Origin: Bicyclus anynana
Lineage: Eukaryota; Arthropoda; Insecta; Lepidoptera; Nymphalidae
NCBI RefSeq assembly: GCF_947172395.1
Contig: NC_069110.1
Span: forward strand, 4,774,001-4,838,000
DNA: 64,000 nucleotides
Reading direction: 5' to 3'
Below, piece by piece: positions 1 to 12,300 of this stretch (its first letter is position 1; each line of letters begins with the position of its first letter). The translations under genes were made by a program, and so were the position numbers. The notes beneath the pieces were generated by a model. That model was not told the origin of the DNA. It ran no database searches and saw only the letters and a list, made by a program, of their open reading frames with translations.

Positions 1-192
1 TATTTCCTATATAAAAATATAATTTAATTTTCTGTTTAAAAGATTCTTAGTTAATGAAATTGTTTTCTTATATTATTATTTAATGTTTAAAAGCATGACA
101 TCATTATTATTTATAATTTAATATTAATATGATTTAATTATTTTATTATTTCGACTTTTGTTTATTTTTTTGTTTGTTTTATATACCTCTAG

Positions 193-300
193 CGATACAA
201 TAAAGCCCAGGCGCTAGTGAACATGCCCGAGTATGCTACAGTTAACAAATATCGGGACGTGAAGGTGAATCGAAACATGCGAGTAGATCCACGAATAAAG
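193..300 (+). CDS. Candidate exon of gene 1 (36 codons)
   Basis: A T-rich tract ending CTCTAG at 192 makes a good acceptor, and GTACAA at 301 a usable donor. The 108 bases between are exactly 36 open codons (RYNKAQALVNMPEYATV..., ending VDPRIK). The local base composition is clearly richer in G+C than the flanking AT-rich DNA. Phase 0 at its end matches phase 0 at the start of the exon at 4783, giving ...RIK|PHMTHYPQ.... I do not recognise this segment from the family, so assignment to gene 1 rests on strand, spacing and phase. The donor is weaker than the others in this gene. It could belong to another transcript or be chance. Confidence 0.55.
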
Positions 301-3300
301 GTACAAGTATCATCGATATCAACCTATATTAAGGGTCCACTACAAATTTAGGTCTCCCTCTTTATATTAGAAGGGGTATGGAGCTTAGACCCATCACACT
401 ACTCCAATGGGCGTTTGCGGGCTTACAGTGGAATTCATAGATATTGTAGGGGCACCCCAGGGAATCATTCACCCGCTGAGTGACAAATTCTCAAATAAAG
501 AGAGGGTAAATTCGATACTCGGCGACTGAATGAATGATGGGGGTGACCCTACAGCATCTATGAATTCCGCTGTTAGGTTAATGTTAAATTCGTTAAATAA
601 CACTATCAGGTGATGATGACTGGAACCGACAGCCTAACGTGCTCTCCGTGACACGGGGGTGTAACTCTAGCAACATCCCACTGGCAGCTATACATTATTA
701 TTAATTTTATTTTATAATAGTTGTGTAGGTACATTTAATTTATTTTAATTAATAATTTTATTTTTCTTGACATTTTAGTAATAGTCAGGGATCCCTAGAA
801 CATCGTCGGAACGAAATAATGTACCATACAATTTGTAGGACATTGTGGCTGTTATGTTGTTTGTGTAACTATTAATTGATCGACAGTAAAAAAAAATCTG
901 GTTAGTAACAACTTTTGTTACTCTACCCTCCTCCCAACTTGTATCAATAACGAGGGTATTAAAAGTTGTTAATTAATTAATTGTTCTAACTGTTGCTTAA
1001 TTAATAGTTATACAATTTTACAGCCACATTGTCCTACAAATTGCGTGGTACATTATCTCGTTCCGACGCTCTGAACTTTTAATTTCCTGGTAACTCAGTT
1101 AGCTACCAGAATCAAGATTTTTCGTAAATAAAAATGTTGATCGTCTCATCGAGATGAAGCTACTCTAATTAGCTTGTTAGTACAGGTGTAGAAAATGTTC
1201 TAGGGATCCCTGACTATAATGCATGTATACTTGACATATTCTTTTACAAACATACATACACTTTCTTTCTTTAATTTAATTATTTGTTACAAACTTCTAT
1301 ATTTTTATTTTATGTTATTTTAGGTAATTTGTTGTATGTAGGTAAATTGTTGTACGCCAGAAATGGCCGAACATATGTCAATGTGTGTTCGCAGCCAATA
1401 AATAAATAAATGTAACCGAAAATTCAAAAGAAATAAAAACAGGCATTGAACCCAGGGCCACAACGCTACCTACGCTACGAGAAATACATTAATAACATAA
1501 TGTGTAGGTAAACAACGAAGAGGTTTCAGTACGTGTATCGTATAGTCAATAATCCGGAGGTGAAGATTTGTTCTTGATAATCAAACTATCGTTGCACTAT
1601 TAGTCTTTCTAAGTTTTAAGTTCAGGTAACTCTGTCATAGAATACCCGGCTACAGAACTTTACCTGTAAGTTGATATCTACCTCCATTTTATAGTGCTTC
1701 AGTTTCAATAACTATTGGAACAGAGCAGGCGGATTCTTCAATATCCGACTGGAGAATTATATTCTGTTTAATGTCTCGCATATCTTCATGTTTATAAAAC
1801 TTTTCCGGGCAAAACATGGCTTGTACCTACTGCATTATTAGAAGGGAAAATGATGTTTCATTTTACCTGCATAATAATTTTGTTTGCTTTGTTGTGCTGC
1901 TGGATCGAATGCTCAGATTAATGAATATGTCGGCGAGTGAGTTATTTGATCGGTTAGCAAAATCTACGTTAATTATTGCGGTAATATTAGAATCAGGTTT
2001 TCATGTTTTCAATTGGTATTTCATTATTTACTGTTTAAATAAATAAGACTATAAAAGGTTGATAACCTGACTCTCGTCCTAAATAGTATTGCGTCCAAAA
2101 TGGCGCATAGCCGGTACACTTGACAGGTACAGGGGTACCCTGCCCCCACTGTAGTCTGCTAATTGAGCAGTTGAGTTGTAATCGCGTTTTTGTGGATATA
2201 TAATATCCACGATAAATGGATAGTCGTCTTCCATTTGTTAAGCATAGTGAAATAGTGATAGAGGTGTAGAAGTTAAGTAGTGAGTCAGTGAATATAGTGA
2301 GTGAGTAAGTTATCGACCGGTCTGGTTAGTATTGCATTGTTAAGTAAGTAACAAACTTGCTTGGCTGGGAGCCAACACAAGCGGAGAAGGAGAGCGTTAA
2401 CATGTTGTTAAAGAGCCTCTCAACCCTACTGGAATCGGTTGCAAGTCCGAAATCCGCTGGTGGCTGACTCCTTGCTATACGCTAGTAAATCATGGTTTAC
2501 ATCTAATAGTATCAGCGCTATACTCGATTGCGAAAAACTGATTTTCGTGACCTTTTGACCTTTGTAACTTTTTTAGCCGGCACGAAATCGATGTCGATTT
2601 TTCACATCTTCATACATAACACCGTATTATATTAGAAATTCTGCTCACTAGGAATTTTTCCCCAGATTGAGGTTTAAAAAGCCTAAAATAACTAACTAAA
2701 AATAACAGAAACGGGTTTCATTTATTTATTAATTCCTTGGTATAAACCACGGATATAAATAGCTTAAGTGCTTTATATGTTCTGTGATATAAACTGAAGG
2801 AGTATTATCCCCATATACACACACACAGTCAGTTTTCCACACCAATGCATCTGTCAAACTTTACCATTACGAGTACGTCTAAAGCCAAACGGACTTTCCG
2901 TATTGATCAAGATAGATGACTACCAAGTTTCGAGTGGTTTATTCGTGTATGTACTTGGAAATACCAGAAGCTCTTGCTTGCCATGCGCATCCGAACTAAA
3001 TGTTCCGCTTAACCACAAAATCAAATCAATTCAAACAGACTCGAACTCAGTGTCAAAGCACAAAGCTTTGATATTGAATTGATTATTCCCTTAATCGAAT
3101 TTGGTTTGGAGGAAATATATAACATATTATAGTATGTTGTAATTATGGAATAATCTTACATGATTATATACATGCATGTTGGATACAATACACCAATGTG
3201 CATGTTAATAATTAGTGGGAGTACAGAATGGCAATGTATGTTGTACTTGTATATCAGATACACATTTCTGTTGATGTTTGTATTAATTAGTGAAGTGCTT

Positions 3301-6300
3301 GCAGCTTTAAAAACATGAAAACCCCGGAATTCAGTTACGGATAATAAAATTTAATACCATTGAATATGATGTTTGGCTAATAATATTTATCAATCACTAT
3401 AATTGAAGTGCCTTTATGTTATTTTAAATGAAGCTTTTAAAGCAGCTTTTTAACCGACTGAAAAAAGGAGGAGGTTCTCTATTCGACTATGTTTTTTTTT
3501 AATAAACGCATACTTGTTTCAAAAATATTTTTTCCTTTTTAAATATTTTTGCCTGGGACCCTTGTAACTTGCTATTTTCCAAAGCCGCCATGGTTCAAAC
3601 CATAAGTACGTATAAACGTGTATATTATATAGGATTGTCTATGGTTCAAACTCTAAATTTGGCTACCGTACTAATCTATGGTAGGAGCATACGCTGACAA
3701 ACTTTTAGCTTTCATAAACTGAGAGGTATTTTTTTAATAGTACATATATCTCTCGGGTCGACTTTCCCAATAATGTGACGCTATTTTGTTTTGTTGTGCC
3801 TCATGATTGGTATGGTTGTTTGGGCTTATGTTTTACGGTCGGTTGCCACCTGACACCAAGGTCGTAATCTTGCTGGAAGAATTGAACAAATGGTAGAATA
3901 CCACTCGGCATTAACATTCTTTTGATCTTCAAGTGGAATTGTACATATGGGACCCGTAGCTGCGAAAAATATTTTTTTTACCAACGTTTCTCGCCTGCCT
4001 TACTTTTGTTAGCGTGTTCTCATTTTCAAACTCCCATTTACAAGACAACTGTATTTTTTCGGGTTACGAACAATAATTCCACGTTTCATATCCAGTGACA
4101 ATGTCATAAACAGCATTAGAATGTCCGTGGTCGTACTTCAGTAGTATCTGTGATCACTATTCCAACGACACCAAAGTTTCCGAACTCTCAATTCTTCGTG
4201 TAAAAATTTCTGAATTTGGGTCCCTCGAATTGTCTCATAGGTAATGCGTGGGTTTTCTTCAATTAGCTGCTTAACATTAACCACATTATTTTCGTTAACG
4301 GCAGTTGAAGACCGGCCTCCACGAAATTCGTCATGTAAAGAAACTCGACCTTTCTCAAATTCAGCATACCATCGCTTCACAGTGCTCAAACAAGGTGTTT
4401 CTCTCCTAAAAGCATTTTGAAGACGAGCAGCACAGTACTTGCGGAGAGTGACTTTTAAAATTAAAATAAATCATTGCTCTAAAATCGTTCCAATCTATTC
4501 ATGCTAAATTACAGCTTTCTAGTAGTAATAATCTCTGCGCTAAACCGCGGACGGACGGACAGATGGACATGACGAAACTATAAGCTTTCCTTGTGGACTA
4601 CAGTACCCGAAAAAAAAGAGTAATTTCAACGGCTTCATTCCTATTCGCGAATACCTTCTAGAGTTTTCTGTATTCTGAGTTAAAGTCATTACCACTGATG
4701 TAAAATTGTGGATAACTATATTTTAAGGTGTTACAAAACTTGTGTTGGTGATATTTTTGTTAATTTAAAATATTGTTTTTAGCCCCACATGACACACTAT
4801 CCGCAATCGAACAATGCGCTGTTTGACGATGACCCCGGCGTCATGTCGGAGGTGGAAACATCTTCGACTGGGTTCAGACGCGGCGGAAAGCAAAGGTCTT
4901 CCCTTCCGGTAGTGAGGACTCCGAGTAAAACCCTTGAACGACCTTTGGGTGAGTAATTTTTCCAATAACAATATTGACACTTTTTTTTAAATTGTCTTAA
5001 ATAGTTCATTAACGTTCTCCTATACTACGGCCTTTCTTGATGAGTACTGTTTACCAACAAACAAATTAAAAATGAAGGTATAAATCACTAGTCATTTCAC
5101 ACCTCATAATAATTATAATTAACTTGTACTTAAATTGATGAAAATAAATTTGATTAATAAGCTTAGAAAAACTAGATATGGTTAATATATTTTATATAAC
5201 ATTTTATAAACAAACCATACATAATTTAAAATAAATAAGTTATGAAATGACATGCGTTTTCTACCTTCATTTCTAATTTCTTTGTTGGTAAACAGTACTC
5301 ATCCAGAATTATCTTAATTTTCTGCGTGTGTAAAGTCTGCCAATCCGCATTGGGCCAGCGTGGTCGACTATTGGCCTAACCCTATTACTATACCCTAACT
5401 CTAATTCTGAGAGGAGACTCGAGTTCAGCAGTGAGCCGAATATGGGTTGATGACGATTCTTTACAAGTTAGCCCTTGTCTACAATCTTACCTGATGGTAA
5501 GTGGTGATGCAATTTAAGATGTAAGCGGGCTAACTTGTTGGGAGGAGGATGAAATCCACACCCATTTCGGTTTCTACACGACATATATACCAATTACGAT
5601 TCGCATTACACGCATGGCCAACTTTTCGCTCAATATATAGTCAGTGTGAGCTAAAACTATCTTGTGCTTTACGTGTGCCACGTTTGATGTTAACACCTTC
5701 CTCGGAACTTTGCTGTAACAAAATTTATACTCGAAGAGATTTTAATTGCGTTCAAAGTGTGGAGTCTACTCATAGTTACACATAATTAAAATCTTGGCTA
5801 AACTTTACTAATTATTTAGCATTTTAGTTCGTTTATGCAGAGTAAAATTACAAATCTATGTAGCTTTCATCATTATTATCATTATTTGACAACCCATATT
5901 CGTCTCACTGTTGAGCCTGAGTCTCATCTCAGAATAAGGTTAGTCTAATAGTCCACCACGCTAGCCCAATGCATTTGGCAGACTTCAAACACATAGAGTA
6001 TTAAGAAAATTGTCAGGTGTGCAGGTTTCCCCACGATGTTTTTCCTTCACCGATTGAGACATGATGTTTAATTTCTTAAAATGCATATTAACTGAAAGTT
6101 TTAGGTGCTTGCCCCAGACCGGATTCGAACCTACGCCTTTCGAATCAAAGGCAGAGGTCATATCTACTAGGCTATCACGGCTCTCTAGCTTTTATTATTT
6201 ACTACTAATTATAACATTTTTGATTATGCTGTCAAGGGTATAGGCACCCTTAGTATTACATAGTTGCTTAGGGAGTCTATGGTGTTACACCCCGTCCCTA

Positions 6301-9300
6301 ATATACAAAATAAGCTAATATATTGGTCCTGGTCCTACCCCTAACTCACAGCTTGGAAAGTGTATCTAAACGTAAGGTCTTCCAGTGAGTGAGTAAACCT
6401 GATGATAGTCATCATCATCATTATCGACCCATATTCGGCTCACTGCTGAGCTCGAGTTTCCTCTCAGCATGAGAGGGGTGAGGCCAATAGTCCACCACGC
6501 TGGCCCAATGCGACGGACTTCACACACGCGGATAATTGAGAAAATGCTCTGATATGAAGGTTTCCTCACGATGTTTTTTCTTCACCTTTTATTTGAGACA
6601 CGTGATATTTAATTTGTTCAAATGCACACAACTGAAAAGTTGGAGGTGCATGCCTCGGACCGAAGTCGAACCCACACCCTCCGGAATCAGAGGTCATATC
6701 CACTCACGTAATTTATATTTATAAAAAGGTCATCATCTATATTGTAGCTTTATAAGGTTTCAAGGGTTAGACCTCACAAACTTTCAGACTTCATAAAATG
6801 GTGAATGTTGACTACTGCTGGCTCTCGTTTTATAAAATTAGTGAATAATGACTATTTTGGGCAGGTTTAGTGTTCCTTCAGTACAGAAGCGAGACGAAGC
6901 GAGCTTTGTTACCAAACGAGATCACGTCGATAGACACTGTGAAGGCACTTTTTGTACGAAGTTTCCCGAAGCAATTAACAATGCAGTACATGGACAGTGC
7001 GCACGTAAAAATCTACATCCACGATTCGTCGAAGGATATGTTTTATGAATTAGAAGATGTAAGGTGAATATCATTTTGAATATTTTTTTTAGTTTGTATG
7101 TCTATCTGACACCCTACTGCTTCACTCGTGTAGTTCCCGTCCCCGTGGGAATACGGGGATGAAGTATAGCAAATGCTGTTCACAAATAACACAGCTTTCT
7201 ATTAGTAGAAAATGTTTCAAAATCGGTTTAGTATATCCAGAAAGATTTGACTGGTGGGAGGCTTCAGCCGTGGCTAGTTACCACCCTACCGGCAAAGACG
7301 TACGATGCCGTGTAGAAACCGAAAGGGGTGTGGATTGTCTTCCTACTTCTAAGTTAGCCCGATACCATATTAGATTACATTATCACTTATCGTCAGGAGA
7401 GATTGTGGTCAAGGGCTAACTTGTTAAGAATAAAAACAAATAAAAAAAAATATCTACAACATCACAAACATTAGGTGCATAGTATCAGTTTAGACTAAAA
7501 TTTCTAATAATCATTCTTGAACATGTAGTTTTTACAGTAAGATATAAAGCTTTGATGAAAACGTCATATTTCTTGTAATAAATTCAGATGCAGAAATATG
7601 TATAAAAATGAAAAACCGAAGTTCGAAAAAGTCCGTTACTGCGTATTCCATATTCTATTTTCAAATTAACTGATACCCGCGTGATATTTTGGTTTCCACA
7701 TTTTTTCCAAATAATAGCCAAATCCAGTATTGTAAAAGAGTTCATACCATCATTACAATCAGTTTTTCGCAAATCTCGCAAGAACCATGTTTTCTTTCAG
7801 AACAATCTAACTATCAACTATGTCTTAATCCAGAGTATTTAAGAGTCTATCTTCATTTTTAATTTCAGCCAAATCGGTTTATTAGTTGCGCGTTCTTAAT
7901 ATTAAAAGGATTAGTAGAATTGGTTTGGTAGTTGCGACGTAAAGGAGTAACAACATACAAACACACTTAAATTTTCTTAAAACTTACACAAATTTTCGCC
8001 TTTATAATAATATTGGTGTGATATTTTAAATTACAGTAACATTAGTAAATCTATTTTTCCGGCACATAAATTAACTTTCATCCCTTAACTCACAGGAACT
8101 CATTTTCCGGAATAAAAGTATTCCAAATATTATTTCAATTCAGCAAACGCGTGAGACTCTGTGTGAAATTCTGTGTATCATAAATTCTACGGGAAACATG
8201 ATTTTTTCCGGGATAAAAGTAGCCTGTATGTTATTTCAGGGTATAATCTGTCTTCGTTTTAAATTTGAACGTTTTAAATTTGTAGTTGCGGCGTTAAAGA
8301 CTAACATATATCTCACAGGAACCATGTATTTTCCGGGATAAGAAGTAGCCTATGTGTTAATCCAAGCTATAATATATTTCTATTAGTCTCGGTTAACTCT
8401 GTTCACTAATCGAGGTGTGAAATAGTAACAAACATGAAAATCATCAGTTTTTCGCAAATATGGGAAATTCGTGGATTTTCGGCATAAAAAGTAGCCTATT
8501 TTATGTATTATTCATCTTTCTTTAAAATTACAGCCAACTCGGCTCTACTTAGCCAATTTGCAGCAATACAGAGTAACAAACATCCATACAAACTTTCGCG
8601 TTTATAATATTTCTCGTAAATGAATGTTTTAGTATATTTTTTTCGATATTCGTGCCAAGGCTGCTTAGACCATCCATTATTTGCTGCTATTTCCTATATT
8701 TCGAAATATTTTCATAAATTTATAATTTTATAAATACAATTACTTAACTTAATGATTTATTCAGGCAATATTATATTATAAATGTTTTCCCGCAATCCCT
8801 TGATGCCTCGATTAAGTGATTCTGTTGTGACCCAAATATCAAATGACTGATCAAGGCCGACTTACCGATTTATTCGCGCCGAGTAGGTAGGAGTCAAATC
8901 TTTGATCTTTCGAAAAGTGAGAAAGCTTTACGGTGAGTGTATATCAAGTTAAAGGTCAAGCTGCTTAATAGTATTTTGTTTTAGAATAATGTTAATGGTC
9001 CCGGAATATACAAATTAGCACTCAGCGTGTTAGTTATACTTTGTTTATAACAGAGATTCTCAGGATTGGTTTTAGCTTTCCGTATTAGTCTTGAGAAGTT
9101 ACCGCTCTACCGCCAAATGATATTAAGTTAAAGGTCAAGCTGTTTAGTAGTATTTTGTTTTAGAATAATGTTAATGGCCCCGGAATATACAAATCAGCAC
9201 TCAGCGTGTTAGTTATACTTTGTTTATAACAGAGAATCTCAGGATTGGTTTCAGCTTTCCGTATTAGTCTTTAGAAGTTACCGCTCTACCGCCAAATGAT

Positions 9301-12300
9301 ATTAAGTTAAAGGTCAAGCTGCTTAGTAGTATTTTGTTTTAGAATAATGTTAATGGTCCCGGAATATACAAATTAGCACTCAGCGTGTTAGTTATACTTT
9401 GTTTATAACAGAGAATCTCAGGATTGGTTTCAGCTTTCCGTATTAGTCTTGAGAAGTTACCGCTCTACCGCCAAATGATATTAAGTTAAAGGTCAAGCTG
9501 CTTAATAGTATTTTGTTTTAGAATAATGTTAATGATCCCGGAATATACAAATTAGCACTCGGCGTGTAAGTTATACTTTGTTTATAACAGAGATTCTCAG
9601 GATTGGTTTTAGCTTTCCGTATTAGTCTTAAGTTGTTAAAGGTCTACCGCCAAATATAGTAGTACTAGCTGACGCCGCGTTGTTTCACCCGCGTGGTTCC
9701 CGTTCCCATAGAAATACGGGGATAATATATAGCCTATAGCCTTCCTCGATAAATGGGCTATCCAACACTGAAAGAATTTTTCAAACCGGACCAGTAGTTC
9801 CTGAAATTAGTGCGTTCAATCAAACAAACAAACAAACTCTTCAGCTTTATAATATTAGTATAAATGTTGGTAGAAATCTACACACATCCATACTATCCAG
9901 TCCTAAAGTAAGCTTGTGAGTACTAAGATAGCTGATGAAAATGCACAGATTAATACATACTTATAAAATATATAAACACACCCAGACACTGAAATACATC
10001 AATGTTTATCACACGAATATTTTCCTGCTGGCTTATTTTGGTTTTTATTATCAACTTATTAAATTAAACAAAAAATCAATTGACGAAATGTCATCTACAT
10101 ACTGTATGACAGGGTTTCTCAAACTTTCAGCTCCACGAACCCCTTACTAACTAAAAATAACTGTTGACGATTGATGTTGGGTGTGCTTGTTTCTTGTCGC
10201 AAATGGATTCAATGTTAGGAGTAATTTTAGACAATTTTAACCTTAATTCTGACTTGGTATCACCAACCAAGCCACCATTACGTAAATCTTGTCGCAAACC
10301 CCCTACCGTCGAATGGTGAATCTCTAGGGATTCGCGTACTCCACTTTGAGAAACCTTGCTGTATGATATCTACCAGTAACCACTGGATGATATTTGAATT
10401 TTGTATAACATTTTGTCAATTGATTTGTTGTTTATTTTAATAAATTGATAATAAATACCAAAAAAGGAAATAGGCCAGCAGTTGTAGGAATCGGACCCAC
10501 GACCTTGTATCGTGAAGGCAGTGTCACCCACTGTGCCACTCGACCGTCAAATATTGATAGGTAATTGGAAAAAGTAACTGCGCTAACATCTTGGACTTCA
10601 AGTTCACTAAACATCAGATCAGACGAAGAACGCAGTCAAGCGTTAGATTTTAATGGGTTAAAAAAAGCATGTCGCGCTGTTACACAATTTATTTATGTTT
10701 AATTATTTGTTGCATTTTATGATTTGCATAAAAATGCTAGATTACAAAGGTTTGAATTTATAATATAATATTTTATTAGCATTGTTATAATTTTAAAAAG
10801 AAGAACAAATAATAATATCATAAACATTTCACCATATTTTAGATTCGTAAACCCAATCAACACTCCCATACACATTTTCACCCCCTGCTGTTGAATGGGT
10901 GGGGACTAAAGGGTAAATATTTTAAACTAAAAAGGCATCATTATTTATAAACACTCAGTATAATCAATAATTTAAATTAATTTTTTTATAGCTTCAAATA
11001 AAAAAATACTTTCATAGAAAATTTCCCGTTCAACATATGCGCCCTCAATATTAAAATATCCTAAAATTCTTTTAAGCCAATGCACGGATTATAAAATAAA
11101 CCTAAATTTCAAATTTCAGTGTACATTTTTTAAGCTGTTTACATTTTTAGCTGAAACGAGAAAACAACTTCATCACGTTATTAGTATTAAAACGCTGTTT
11201 TCGAGTATTACTAGTTCAAAACAGCGATTTTAAGCGGTTTAAAAATAATTGTTATTGATTTTATTATAAGCTCTTGCAAAGTTGATGATATAGGTACTAA
11301 GGCAGAATCCGGAACTGGCCACTATATAAATAATATTTAAAAAGTAATTACTACATTTAAAAATGGAAATCTTTGGCTGTAGAATGCAATTTATCTCATC
11401 TAACTATCAATTGTTTTCATTATTTGGCGCGAATTTAAAATTTCGTGTCCTTGTCACAATAGATTTAACTCGAGAAAATTTTCGTGCAATGATTATTACG
11501 ATTTTCGACGTGGTTTAACTCAGCAGCAGTGCATCTAACTACTTAGTTCGTACTTAGGCTCAAGCCGAAACGAAGACCACTGTGTATCACTGGTTTAGTG
11601 ATCGTTGAAATGGATGAAATTAAAGCTGGTCGGCCTAAATCAGTTGTTGTGCCATAAACATCGACGCAGTGCATGAACTAATAATGCAAGATCGTCATGA
11701 TACATATAGAGAGATAGAGGCATCCTTGGGCATAAGTATGACAACTATATAATAGATTTTAAACGAACACTTGGCTGCTAAAAGTTAAAACAGGCTCGTG
11801 TCGATTGGTGTAAAAAAATGTTGGAAAAATTCGATTGTGGCACGCCAAAAGCTGTTTACAATATATACGCAGCTAATGAATCTTGGATTTATGCATATGA
11901 GCCCGAAAGTAAGCCACAATCAACAGGTTGGGTGTTACAAAAAGTGCCGACGGAACAAAAGATGTCCGTGCGAAAAGCACTTTGAAGCAAATGGTCGCTT
12001 GTTTTTTTTTGTATAGCTGGACATGTGGCTATTGTATCACTAGAAAATCGTAAATCAGTTAATTTGAAGTGGTACACAAGTATTTGTTTGCCAGAAGTCT
12101 TTGCAGAAATTAGGAAGAGCAAGCGACAACGCAGAATCATTCTACATCATGAAAATGATGTTTAGCGTAAAACGATCGAATTGACGGGTCATCCGCTGTA
12201 TAACCCTGATTTGGCCCCAAACGACTTCTTTTTATTTCTAACTGTGAAAAATAAATTACGTTGTCAACGATTTACGTTGAGGCATTCAATAATCATGTTT

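Noticed and set aside
1816..2046. 76-codon open frame
   Set aside because: No homology, no splice signals, AT-driven composition.
8941..9655. CRISPR-like regular array
   Set aside because: The whole 179-bp unit is repeated with no unique spacers; it is a tandem array in a eukaryotic genome.
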